Of a stretch of 64,000 nucleotides of DNA, positions 26,165 through 33,924 are shown in pieces. A program made the translations under genes and the position numbers. A model generated the notes under the pieces. It was not told the DNA's origin. It did not search any database and saw only the letters and a list, made by a program, of their open reading frames with translations. Position 1 is the first letter of the stretch. Each line of letters starts with the position of its first letter. Source of the stretch: Alicyclobacillus mali (GTDB taxonomy: Bacteria > Bacillota > Bacilli > Alicyclobacillales > Alicyclobacillaceae); assembly GCF_017329565.1 (NCBI RefSeq), contig NZ_JAFMTT010000016.1; one strand, given 5' to 3'.

Positions 26165-27406
26165 ATGTCGACACGACAGTTGCAATTGGGCTTACGGCCT
26201 AACATTGGCCAATTTACTTTACTCGCAATCAACAACGCGTTTGTGGGCGCCATGCTCGGCATCGAACGAACCGTGGTTCCAGTTCTCGGCCAAAGAACGT
26301 TTCACCTGGCTTCATTGGCCGTACTCCTCTCCTTCATTACGTCGTTTGGTCTCGTCAAAGGCCCCTTGAATCTCGTCGCTGGTCAACTGGGTGACCGGTG
26401 GGGGAGAAAGCCGGTCCTGATTTTTGGTTGGCTGTTCGCAATTCCGGTGCCGCTGTTGGTCATTTTTGCGCCGTCATGGACTTGGGTGGTTCTGGCGAAT
26501 CTTCTTCTCGGAGCGAACCAAGGGTTCGCGTGGTCCATGACCGTCACCAGTAAGATCGACCTGGTCGGACCTAAGCGCAGAGGATTGGCCCTCGGCGTGA
26601 ATGAGTTTACAGGGTATATCGGGGTATCTTTGATTAGCATCGTCGCGGGATTCCTAGCCTCGACTTACGGCCCACGACCGGTGCCCTTTCTCCTCTCTGA
26701 GGCGATCGCGGTCCTTGGCCTGATGATGGCCATTGTGATCATCCGAGAAACGTTGCCGTTCGCAAGGCTTGAGTTGCAGTCTCATCCGCTGACCGAGGAA
26801 TCGAGTGAAATGCTGCCTCTCGGCAAGGTATGGAGATTGGTGAGTTTCCAGGACAAGACGTTGTTCGCGTTGAGCCAGGCTGGACTTGTTAATAAGCTCA
26901 GCGATACGGCGATTTGGGGCCTGGTACCGGTCGAGATGGCGAAGGCCCATATGACGGATGCCCAGATTGGACTGGTCAGCGGCATTTATACATTTACGTG
27001 GAGTGTCTTGCAACTCGGGTCAGGAGCTTTTAGTGATCGAATCGGGCGGAAATTCCCGATTGTACTCGGGCAGTTGGTCAATGCAGCCGGCACCGCCCTC
27101 GTATTCGTCACGCACTCATTTGCCGCTTGGGTCACGATGGCCGTGCTCATGGGCGTCGGCACGGCGTTGGTCTATCCGGTACTGCTGTCAGCGGTTGGTG
27201 ATGCCTCGCATCCATCCTGGCGCGGTGCGGCGTTGGGGGTTTATCGCATGTGGCGCGACGGGGGATACGCAGTGGGTGGAATTTTGTTGGGGTTTGGTGC
27301 AGACCTGTTGGGGATCCGGAGTACCTTTGCATTGCTGTCCATTGTGGTGTTCTTGTCCGGGATCGTCGTGATGATTCTCATGAGGGAAACCTTACGCGCC
27401 GAATGA
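26165..27406 (+). CDS. MFS transporter of the sulfur cluster
   Basis: A 413-residue MFS protein with about 12 membrane segments. Motif A appears twice as GQLGDRWGRKPVL and GAFSDRIGRKFPI. It is third in line behind the ArsR-rhodanese and MBL genes, suggesting export or import of a sulfur species or stressor under the same regulator. The substrate is inferred only from context. Confidence 0.82.
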   Translation: MSTRQLQLGLRPNIGQFTLLAINNAFVGAMLGIERTVVPVLGQRTFHLASLAVLLSFITSFGLVKGPLNLVAGQLGDRWGRKPVLIFGWLFAIPVPLLVIFAPSWTWVVLANLLLGANQGFAWSMTVTSKIDLVGPKRRGLALGVNEFTGYIGVSLISIVAGFLASTYGPRPVPFLLSEAIAVLGLMMAIVIIRETLPFARLELQSHPLTEESSEMLPLGKVWRLVSFQDKTLFALSQAGLVNKLSDTAIWGLVPVEMAKAHMTDAQIGLVSGIYTFTWSVLQLGSGAFSDRIGRKFPIVLGQLVNAAGTALVFVTHSFAAWVTMAVLMGVGTALVYPVLLSAVGDASHPSWRGAALGVYRMWRDGGYAVGGILLGFGADLLGIRSTFALLSIVVFLSGIVVMILMRETLRAE

Positions 27407-27548
27407 CGTACCTTGTGAAGCGGTTCATATGTCTCACTCAGGAAGTGTTCATGCGGTGCGTGAAACCTGTGGAACGGATGATCGGCAGGATCGTCGGGAG
27501 AAAGCTCGAAAGGATCGTGGTGAATCGCGAGGGCGGAGGAGGGAGAGC

Positions 27549-28784
27549 GTGGGCATGGAATCATCGCTCGCAGCCAGGGAGGCAGAGCGCGTCGCCCAGG
27601 GCCTCGAAAGGTTGGAGGATCTCACCACGCGAGGGCAGGGCGCACACGAAGACGCGCAGGCGCTCGTGTACCGGCCGCCGCGCATTCCGCGCCCGGTGCC
27701 CGGGTATCAGTGGCATGGCGCGCTGGGGCGCGAGCAGGCCATCATCCGGGTGCCGCGCGACTGGAACGGCAAACTCGTCATCGGCGCCACGCCAGCCGTC
27801 CGGTCGGAATTCGCGCTGGACCACCTCGTCTCGGACATCGTGCTTCAAAGGGGCTACGCCTATGCCGCCTGCGACAAGGCGACGCCCGGCCTAACTCTGC
27901 GCGATCCCGCCCGTTCCATGGCGGAGTGGGAGTATGCTTACGTCCACCTCATCGAGGTGACCAAGCGCGTGCTCGCCCTACGTTTCGCGCAGTCTCCGCT
28001 TCGCACCTACGTGCTCGGCGTGTCGAACGGCGGCTACGTGGCGCGCATCCTGGCCGAGCGGCATGCGGGCGAGATCGACGGCGCCGTCGACTGGGAGGGT
28101 GTGCACTGGGATCCAGAAGGACAGCACCTTTTGAAAACGCTTCCGGTCTGGATCGCTGGGTTCGCCGCGTACGCGCGCGCTGACGGTGCCGAGCGAAATC
28201 GGCTGCGGGATGGCCTTGTGGAACTCGGGCTGCCGGGCGGTGCCGAGCGCCACTGGGCCATCTACTGCCAGATGTACTGGCTCGTGACGCTCTGGCTCTA
28301 CGGGCGCAATCTGGACCCCGACTGGCCCGCCTTCGCCCTCCCTTGGTCGAACGACTGGCTGGGCGATCCGTCCGACCTTGCGGCCTATCCAGCCGAAGAG
28401 CGGGCTTCGCGCGCCGCGTCCCGCATCCGCCCCATCGCCAACACCGGCCGGATTGGCGTGCCCGTGCTCACGGTGGCGGGAAATTGGGACTGCCTCTTGC
28501 CCTTTGCCCATCATCAGGCGGCGTACGCCGAGAAGGTCGCCGCGTCCGGCTGCGCGCACCTGCACCGGCTGTACGAGATCGACCGCGGCAATCACGTGGA
28601 CGGGCTCTTGCGGCTCGATCGCGGCGACGAACAGCCGGTCTTTCCGTATTTTGAAGCGGCGTTCACGCGCCTCGAGCGGTGGGTGGAGCGCGGCGAGGAG
28701 CCGCCGCCAGGCGGCCTGTACCGCACGGTTGACGTTCTCGCGGTGGGCGCGGAACTGTACGCAGACACCAATTTGGAGGCGTGA
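27549..28784 (+). CDS. Alpha/beta hydrolase, probable 3-hydroxybutyrate oligomer hydrolase
   Basis: A 411-residue alpha/beta hydrolase. The nucleophile elbow is LGVSNGGYVARIL, a Ser flanked by Gly/Asn as in the 3-hydroxybutyrate-oligomer hydrolase/tannase-like group. A late EIDRGNHVDGL supplies a candidate His, and the acid may be in VAGNWDCLLPF. It lacks a signal peptide. The adjacent gene encodes a 3-hydroxybutyrate dehydrogenase with an overlapping start, supporting a role in using 3-hydroxybutyrate oligomers or PHB. The frame opens at 27429; GTG 27549 has GGAGGAGGG at ideal distance, while ATG 27555 is an alternative. Confidence 0.72.
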   Translation: MGMESSLAAREAERVAQGLERLEDLTTRGQGAHEDAQALVYRPPRIPRPVPGYQWHGALGREQAIIRVPRDWNGKLVIGATPAVRSEFALDHLVSDIVLQRGYAYAACDKATPGLTLRDPARSMAEWEYAYVHLIEVTKRVLALRFAQSPLRTYVLGVSNGGYVARILAERHAGEIDGAVDWEGVHWDPEGQHLLKTLPVWIAGFAAYARADGAERNRLRDGLVELGLPGGAERHWAIYCQMYWLVTLWLYGRNLDPDWPAFALPWSNDWLGDPSDLAAYPAEERASRAASRIRPIANTGRIGVPVLTVAGNWDCLLPFAHHQAAYAEKVAASGCAHLHRLYEIDRGNHVDGLLRLDRGDEQPVFPYFEAAFTRLERWVERGEEPPPGGLYRTVDVLAVGAELYADTNLEA

Positions 28785-29575
28785 TGAAGATGGAGATTTC
28801 TTTGCAAGGGCGCGTCGCCGTCGTCACCGGCGCCGCGAGCGGGATTGGGCTCGCCGTCGCCACGGCCATGGCTGAAGCGGGGGCGAGCGTAATGTTGTCA
28901 GACCTGCGCCAGGATGCGGCCGAAGCGCAGGCACAGGCCCTGCGGCAGCGCGGACTGGAGGTGACGGCCATTGCGGCGGACGCCTCGGACGAGGGCGAGA
29001 TCGATCGGCTGTTCACGCAGGCGGAAGCGCAGTATGGCCGCGTGGACATCGTCGTCAACAACGCCGGCATGCAGCATGTGGCGCCCATCGAAGAGTTCCC
29101 GTCCGACGTCTTTCGCAAGATGGTGGACCTCATGCTCACGGGGCCGTTCCTCAGCATCAAGCGGGCGCTGCCCGGGATGAAAGGCCGCGGGTATGGGCGG
29201 ATTCTCAACATGGCCTCGGTCAACGGCCTCATCGGATTTGCGGGCAAGGCGGCGTACAACGCGGCCAAACACGGGCTCATCGGCCTGACGAAGGTGGCGG
29301 CGCTGGAGGCGGCAGAGCACGGCGTGACCGTGAATGCGCTCTGTCCCGGCTATGTGGATACCCCGCTCGTCCGGAACCAACTGGCCGATCTCGCCCGCAC
29401 GCGCAACGTCCCGGTGAAGCAGGTGCTGGAGGACGTGATCTATCCGCTCGTGCCGCAGAAGCGGTTGCTCGCGCCCGAGGAGGTGGCGCACTACGCCGTG
29501 TTCCTGGCGTCCGATCTCGCCGCCTCCGTCACGGGCCAGGCCGTCGTGATCGACGGGGGATACGTGGCGCAGTAA
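28784..29575 (+). CDS. 3-hydroxybutyrate dehydrogenase (SDR family)
   Basis: A 263-residue SDR. Cofactor motif TGAASGIG, NNAGMQHVAPIEEFP, catalytic YNAAK and NALCPGYVDTPLV are characteristic of bacterial D-3-hydroxybutyrate dehydrogenase. It oxidises 3-hydroxybutyrate to acetoacetate with NAD+. The ATG at 28784 overlaps the hydrolase stop (TGATG) and is preceded by GGAGG, indicating an operon. A GTG at 28781 is a less well-spaced alternative. Confidence 0.88.
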   Translation: MKMEISLQGRVAVVTGAASGIGLAVATAMAEAGASVMLSDLRQDAAEAQAQALRQRGLEVTAIAADASDEGEIDRLFTQAEAQYGRVDIVVNNAGMQHVAPIEEFPSDVFRKMVDLMLTGPFLSIKRALPGMKGRGYGRILNMASVNGLIGFAGKAAYNAAKHGLIGLTKVAALEAAEHGVTVNALCPGYVDTPLVRNQLADLARTRNVPVKQVLEDVIYPLVPQKRLLAPEEVAHYAVFLASDLAASVTGQAVVIDGGYVAQ

Positions 29576-29580
29576 GGGAT

Positions 29581-29609
29581 TTGTCTTGGGCGGCTCCGTC
29601 GGTTAAGAT
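29581..29609 (+). promoter_or_regulatory. Predicted promoter of the fluoride-export operon
   Basis: TTGTCT (29581-29586), 17 bases and TAAGAT (29604-29609) lie between the dehydrogenase stop and the riboswitch. The predicted start is near 29616, just before the aptamer. Confidence 0.55.
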
Positions 29610-29624
29610 GACGGTAGAATCGAT

Positions 29625-29725
29625 GCGGTGATGGAGCTCACCGGAACCGCCCGCAATGGGCTGATGGCTCCTGCGATGCACGGACGCTTTCCTGGATGCG
29701 TCTGCGCGTGGCAGGGGCCATTTTC
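29625..29725 (+). promoter_or_regulatory. Fluoride (crcB) riboswitch with terminator platform
   Basis: The aptamer at 29625-29674 has the conserved blocks GGTGATGGAG, CTCACC, AACCGCCC, a 5-base loop and GGGCTGATGGCTCCTGC, the order of known fluoride riboswitches. TGGCTCCTGC (29665-29674), the 3' part of the aptamer, can instead pair with GCAGGGGCCA (29711-29720), enclosing an inner CGGACGC/GCGTCTG stem and followed by TTTTC. That is an intrinsic terminator competing with the aptamer, so fluoride should switch transcription on. It sits directly upstream of crcB. Confidence 0.92.
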
Positions 29726-29750
29726 ATGTGGAGCGAAGGGGGAGAAGGGC

Positions 29751-30167
29751 TTGGACGAATGGAAAAAGATTGCAGCCGTGTTGATCGGCGGCGCGCTGGG
29801 CGGGGGACTGCGCGATCTCGTCGACGTCGCTGTGGGCCAGGTGCACCTGTTTCCGCTCGGCATCTTTGTCATCAACCTGACGGGCGCTTTCTTGCTCGGC
29901 CTCATGCAGCAACTGGCCGTGCGGCACGCGCTTCCCCATTGGCTGGTGGCGGGCCTCGGCCCGGGCCTCATGGGCGGCTACACGACCTTTTCCACGTTTG
30001 CCGTCGGCGCGTGGGAGGCGCTGCGGATGGCCCCGTGGCAAGGCGCGCTGTACGTGGTGCTGACCGCCGTCCTGGGGCCTCTGTGCGCGTGGCTTGGTAC
30101 GAAAGTGGTGCCTGCGCGGGCGACACCGGAAGAGGAGCGGGAAGCGGAAGAGGAGGTCTCGCTGTGA
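29751..30167 (+). CDS. crcB: Fluoride exporter CrcB/Fluc, first subunit
   Basis: A 138-residue four-helix membrane protein. GGALGGGLRDLVD, the FVINLTGAFLLG helix with the channel Asn and GGYTTFSTFAVGAWE are Fluc hallmarks; the charged tail ends EEREAEEEVSL. The frame opens inside the riboswitch, so the TTG at 29751, preceded by GGGGGAGAAGGG, is the likely start. It forms a fluoride channel with a dual-topology partner, here the overlapping second crcB. Confidence 0.9.
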   Translation: MDEWKKIAAVLIGGALGGGLRDLVDVAVGQVHLFPLGIFVINLTGAFLLGLMQQLAVRHALPHWLVAGLGPGLMGGYTTFSTFAVGAWEALRMAPWQGALYVVLTAVLGPLCAWLGTKVVPARATPEEEREAEEEVSL

Positions 30168-30529
30168 ACGACGCCGTGCTTTGGTTGACCACGGGCGGAT
30201 CGGCCATCGGGGCGGTGCTTCGGTATCTCGTGGGTCAGTGGATTGGCAAGGTGAACAAAACGCCATTTCCGTGGGGGACGTGGATCATCAATATGGTGGG
30301 CACGTTGTGCCTGGCGCTCTTCACGGCGCGCCTCGCGCACGAAGACCCGCACCTTTTCATCCTTCTCGGCGCGGGTTTTTGCGGCGGATTCACCACGTTC
30401 TCGAGCTTTTCGACGGAAACCGTGGCGCTGTGGAGAGTGAGTCGCGGCTTGGCCATCGCGTACGTGGCGTCGTCCGTCCTCTTGGGACTCGCCATTGCCG
30501 CCGTGGTGGACCTGATCTTGCGCGGGTGA
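30164..30529 (+). CDS. crcB: Fluoride exporter CrcB/Fluc, second subunit
   Basis: A 121-residue Fluc protein with GGSAIGAVLRYLVG, TWIINMVGTLCLALF and GGFTTFSSFSTETVAL. It starts at a GTG overlapping the first crcB stop (GTGA) with AGGAGG upstream. Tandem crcB genes in Firmicutes usually encode oppositely oriented subunits of a heterodimeric channel. The shorter tail and different charge pattern from its neighbour fit that picture. Confidence 0.9.
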   Translation: MNDAVLWLTTGGSAIGAVLRYLVGQWIGKVNKTPFPWGTWIINMVGTLCLALFTARLAHEDPHLFILLGAGFCGGFTTFSSFSTETVALWRVSRGLAIAYVASSVLLGLAIAAVVDLILRG

Positions 30530-30579
30530 TGTATCGCGTCAAAATGTTGAGGTTCTATAGTCTCATAGTCTCTGGGCTG

Positions 30580-30607
30580 CGGCACCTTGCGGGGGTGCAA
30601 GGTGCCG
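30580..30607. terminator. Bidirectional hairpin between convergent genes
   Basis: CGGCACCTTGC (30580-30590) pairs perfectly with GCAAGGTGCCG (30597-30607) around a 6-base loop. It lies between crcB and the leftward secreted-protein gene. Confidence 0.65.
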
Positions 30608-30622
30608 AAATGGAGGCGCATT

Positions 30623-31600
30623 TTACGAAATCGTGATGGGGATGGAGACGAAGGGCTTCTTTTCGCCGTGAATGAGAATGAAACTGCCCGGAAAAGGAGA
30701 GATGACGAGAACTCCCTGGCCTTTTTCTTCTGTTTGGATCACGAGGCAGTTCGCATAGGGTGCAGGTTGGTAGCTATAAAATCCACCTGGGTCACCGTAC
30801 TCGCGGTCCAGCGCCGCTCCCAACAAGACATGCGCGTCGCCGACCGCGGTCGGCACGATGTCCTGGTGAAGCCTGGCATACAGGTGGGTCGGCAGGTGGT
30901 CTATCTCGATGACCTCTGGATGATGTTGCACCACGCGGGCGTGTACCTGCAGAAAGAGCTGGCCCTGACGAGCGCTGGGCCGGGCGTCTGGCTGCCGAAC
31001 TTCCACTCGCCCGTTTTCAAGCGTCACCATCAACGGAGAGACGGCTCCGAACGCCATGGGTTGCATCATCAAGGTCTCGGTCCCGTCGGGCAGCACCACC
31101 GCGTTCTTCATGGCCTTGTCCAAGACGTGTTCAAGCGATCCGCCCTCAGGAATGCGATACACTTCGAGGTGTACGGTATCGTACGCGTCGACATCGGTCC
31201 AGTCCCACTCCACAAGTGCGGGATGACCTTGATTCTGGTAGATTCGGACCGCGTTCATGTCCGGGATATCATGGTGAATGAACAGCACCGGTTTCCAGGT
31301 TTGTCCTTTGTGTTCGAAGATTTCAACGCTCTGTCCCAGCGGAGGAAGGCCGATGCGCTGCATGAGGTGAGAACGGTAGGCAAGCAATCGCGCATACACG
31401 TTTCCGTCTTGCGAAAGGGCGCTTCCAACGACAATGGTGCCACCCGGAACCTTAGGAAGCACCGCGTGCGTTGTGGCGCGCATGGCGGGGGTTCCCTTGT
31501 TGGTTTCAACGGGATGACTTCTCGACAGGGATTCGACCCCTACAACAGATGCGCAAAGGGCAGCGAACGAACAGGCAACGGCCACAAACCTGCTCAACAT
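30623..31600 (-). CDS. Secreted protein of unknown function
   Basis: About 325 residues with an N-terminal hydrophobic segment (MLSRFVAVACSFAALCASVV) that looks like a signal peptide or anchor. The remainder is a soluble mixed-composition domain with no family I recognise; there are no obvious repeats or metal motifs. The start is uncertain: TTG 31606 has GGAGGTGG at the best distance, ATG 31600 is six bases further in, and ATG 31621 lacks a ribosome site. It lies downstream of a promoter and a 20-codon ORF on the same strand. Confidence 0.6.
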   Translation of the reverse strand: MLSRFVAVACSFAALCASVVGVESLSRSHPVETNKGTPAMRATTHAVLPKVPGGTIVVGSALSQDGNVYARLLAYRSHLMQRIGLPPLGQSVEIFEHKGQTWKPVLFIHHDIPDMNAVRIYQNQGHPALVEWDWTDVDAYDTVHLEVYRIPEGGSLEHVLDKAMKNAVVLPDGTETLMMQPMAFGAVSPLMVTLENGRVEVRQPDARPSARQGQLFLQVHARVVQHHPEVIEIDHLPTHLYARLHQDIVPTAVGDAHVLLGAALDREYGDPGGFYSYQPAPYANCLVIQTEEKGQGVLVISPFPGSFILIHGEKKPFVSIPITIS

Positions 31601-31672
31601 CCTCAAGGGTTCCACCTCCATATGGAGAAAGAGGCATGCAACATCAATTCATGGGAGGATGAAGGTACGCGC

Positions 31673-31735
31673 TCACTCTGTAAAGAGGGCCATAGCCACG
31701 GCCACCGACAAGGTTGCGAAGGGAATAGACTTCAT
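31673..31735 (-). CDS. 20-residue hydrophobic peptide ORF
   Basis: An ATG at 31735 opens 20 codons (MKSIPFATL through ALFTE) ended by TGA. It is preceded by TGAGGAGG, one of the strongest ribosome sites in this stretch, and by a good promoter at 31782-31811. The peptide is hydrophobic with one Lys near the start, resembling a minimal signal or leader peptide. It could be a pheromone precursor, a translated leader for the secreted protein 73 bases downstream, or a decayed signal peptide. Confidence 0.5.
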   Translation of the reverse strand: MKSIPFATLSVAVAMALFTE

Positions 31736-31781
31736 AGTTCGAATCCTCCTCATAACAAAAAAGTAGATAAAAGTTGATTGG

Positions 31782-31811
31782 ATCATAATTTGATATTTCT
31801 TGATTGTCAAT
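31782..31811 (-). promoter_or_regulatory. Predicted promoter of the peptide/secreted-protein transcript
   Basis: On the minus strand, TTGACA (31811-31806), 18 bases and TATGAT (31787-31782). The expected transcript starts near 31775, 40 bases before the peptide ORF. Confidence 0.75.
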
Positions 31812-32104
31812 ACCCAGTTTTCGAGGGGGTGTTTACCGAATCATAGGGGTGTCTGCCAATCGGATTCATCCACCGTTCGGCATGAGGCGTTTTGCGCGTA
31901 TCCCTATTCGAGAATCAGGTGTCGTCAGCGAAAACAGGGTTAGCAGGAACAGGGAAGGCACGATGCTAAATGGACGGAAAGAAAAACAGGTTCATGAACC
32001 CAGGAGATCAGCGATCCGCAATGGCGCAGCAACAAGCCCTTTCCTAATCTTATCATTTCTTTCCTGGAAGTCAAGGGAGCGATGTTCAAAGAGAGGAAAT
32101 CAAG
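31812..32104. other. Intergenic region with a possible minus-strand small transcript
   Basis: No credible gene was found. On the minus strand TTGACT (32075-32070), 16 bases and TAAGAT (32053-32048) form a plausible promoter. About 55 bases downstream the minus-strand sequence GGTTCATGAACC runs into TGTTTTTCTTT, a weak hairpin plus T-run. A short non-coding RNA is possible but unproven. Short ORFs on either strand lack ribosome sites. Confidence 0.3.
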
Positions 32105-32169
32105 TAAAAAAACCAAATGCGCGCGCAGTCCCCGTGGACACCACCCTGATTTGAGGAATGCGCGCGCAT
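32105..32169 (-). terminator. Terminator downstream of the gtrA-like gene
   Basis: On the minus strand ATGCGCGCGCA and TGCGCGCGCAT (outer arms at 32159-32169 and 32117-32127) pair over 11 bp. A GTCC/GGAC mini-stem lies in the loop, and TTGGTTTTTTT follows. Confidence 0.8.
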
Positions 32170-32263
32170 GGGTGACAAACTGATCATAGCATGGAAGACG
32201 AAAATGTGGGAAGGTAATTGTTGATTTCAAATCCAATCCATTGGACCTGTTAGCGCAAGCTTC

Positions 32264-32737
32264 CTATCGGCGATGCGTCTCCAGGTGAAGCACATTTCGC
32301 CGCTTAAACACGAACATGCGCATGAACACGTACGACACGGACGACGAAACGAACATCGCGCCGCCCTTGGCGAGGTTGCTCCCCAGCATATAGGGGAGCC
32401 CGCGATGCGTGACCAGGTAGTCGTTCGCGCCCACCAGAATCGCGTCGTTCAACACCAGGTTGATGAGCGACTGCAGCGCGAACTTCATTTTCTCCCTGCG
32501 GGATCCCGTCGCGATGTCGCCGAAGGTCCAGAACCGGTTCCACAAGTAGCTGTTGCAGATGGCCGCCATGACGCCGATTGTGTTGTACGCCATCAGCACA
32601 AGCGGAGACCTCGTCGGAAACGCGAGCAGAAGCGCGTTTAACACGCCGAGATCGACGGCCGCGTTCATCACGCCGACGAGCAGAAACTTGAAGTAGCGCC
32701 GCACATAGCGGTAGACGACGCGCACCGCGTACACCAT
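32264..32737 (-). CDS. GtrA-family membrane protein
   Basis: A 157-residue protein with four hydrophobic helices. FKFLLVGVMNAAVDLGVLNALL and YLWNRFWTFGD are GtrA-family signatures (first motif given to mark the N-terminal helix). These proteins are thought to move lipid-linked sugars across the membrane for wall or exopolysaccharide decoration. It follows the MetE-like gene by 28 bases on the same strand and is closed by its own terminator. Confidence 0.85.
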   Translation of the reverse strand: MVYAVRVVYRYVRRYFKFLLVGVMNAAVDLGVLNALLLAFPTRSPLVLMAYNTIGVMAAICNSYLWNRFWTFGDIATGSRREKMKFALQSLINLVLNDAILVGANDYLVTHRGLPYMLGSNLAKGGAMFVSSSVSYVFMRMFVFKRRNVLHLETHRR

Positions 32738-32765
32738 TTGACCCCTCTTTTATCGTCCTTGTCTG

Positions 32766-33881
32766 TCAGTTCCAGACCTCGTGCGCAATCTCGACGACGT
32801 GGCGCAGCTTGGCCCACTGTTCGTCCTCGGTCAGCAGGTTCCCCTCTTCCGTCGACGCAAAGCCGCACTGTGGGCTCAGGCAAAGCTGCTCGAGCGGGAC
32901 GTAGTGTGTCGCCTCGTCAATCCGCCGCTTGACCTCGTCCTTGTCCTCGAGCGCTCCGTGTTTGCTGGTGATGAGGCCGAGCACGATGGTAAGCGACTTG
33001 CGGTTCACAAACCGGAGCGGCTCAAACCCGCCCGCCCGCTCTGTATCGTATTCGAGGAAGAAACCGTCGATGTTCAGCTTCTGGAACAACGTCTCGGCGA
33101 CGGGTTCGTACCCACCGGACGAAATCCAGGTGGAGCGGAAGTTCCCACGGCAGATGTGCATGGTGATGGTCATGTCCGCGGGTTTCCCCTCGAGCGCCTT
33201 GTTGATGGTCTCCGCATACTTGGCCTCAAGCCGCTTCGGGTCCCGCCCTTTGGCCATCATCTGCTGCTTCTGCTCGTCCGAGCATAGATACGCCCAAGCG
33301 GTGTCGTCGAGCTGCAGATAGCGGCAGCCCGCGTCGTAGAATGCGCGAATGGCGTCCTGGTAGGCCAGGGCGAGATCGTGGAACATCTCGTCCTCGTCTG
33401 GGTACACGCCATCCACCAGTTCGCCGCGGAAGTGCAGCATGCTCGGGCTCGGGATGGTCATCTTCGCCACGTGTTCTCCCGCGACGTGATGCAGGAAGCG
33501 GAAATGCGCGAGCATCGGGTGATCCTTTGGGAAACCGAGCTTGCCCACCACGCGGATGGCGCGGGGGCGGGTGGTCACGTTGTGGAACTGAATGCCGCCC
33601 TGCTCGGGCTCGTAACCCTGCACGCCCTCGAGGTGCTCGAGGAAGTCGAAGTGCCACCACGAGCGGCGCAGTTCGCCATCGGTGACGGCGGCGAGCCCAA
33701 TGTCCTTTTGCTTGGCGACAATCTCGCGGATGGCGTCGTTTTCCACCGCCGTGAGGGTGTCCTGGTCGATCTCGCCGGCAAAAAAGCGCCGGCGCGCCTC
33801 CTTGACAGGCTCGGGGCGGAGCAGGCTCCCCACCTGATCCGCGCGGAACGGCGGCTTGTGGCCGAGATTTGCGTGTGACAT
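32766..33881 (-). CDS. MetE-like methyltransferase (YxjG/YxjH type)
   Basis: A 371-residue protein matching the C-terminal catalytic domain of cobalamin-independent methionine synthase. It has RADQVGSLLRP, the LDDTAWAY strand, MTITMHICRGNFRS with the metal-binding His and Cys, and LCLSPQCGFAST with the second Cys. It lacks the N-terminal MetE half, as in short YxjG/YxjH proteins that use an alternative methyl donor. ATG 33881 is preferred over 33890 because GACGAGG is then properly spaced. It follows the MFS gene by 43 bases. Confidence 0.87.
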   Translation of the reverse strand: MSHANLGHKPPFRADQVGSLLRPEPVKEARRRFFAGEIDQDTLTAVENDAIREIVAKQKDIGLAAVTDGELRRSWWHFDFLEHLEGVQGYEPEQGGIQFHNVTTRPRAIRVVGKLGFPKDHPMLAHFRFLHHVAGEHVAKMTIPSPSMLHFRGELVDGVYPDEDEMFHDLALAYQDAIRAFYDAGCRYLQLDDTAWAYLCSDEQKQQMMAKGRDPKRLEAKYAETINKALEGKPADMTITMHICRGNFRSTWISSGGYEPVAETLFQKLNIDGFFLEYDTERAGGFEPLRFVNRKSLTIVLGLITSKHGALEDKDEVKRRIDEATHYVPLEQLCLSPQCGFASTEEGNLLTEDEQWAKLRHVVEIAHEVWN

Positions 33882-33924
33882 GGCGATCATCCTCGTCGTT
33901 CAAGATTTCGTGTGTTGGACGAGG

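Noticed and set aside
31804..32154. A 116-codon plus-strand ORF between the peptide promoter and gtrA
   Set aside because: It has no ribosome site and overlaps a minus-strand promoter and part of a terminator. The product resembles nothing.
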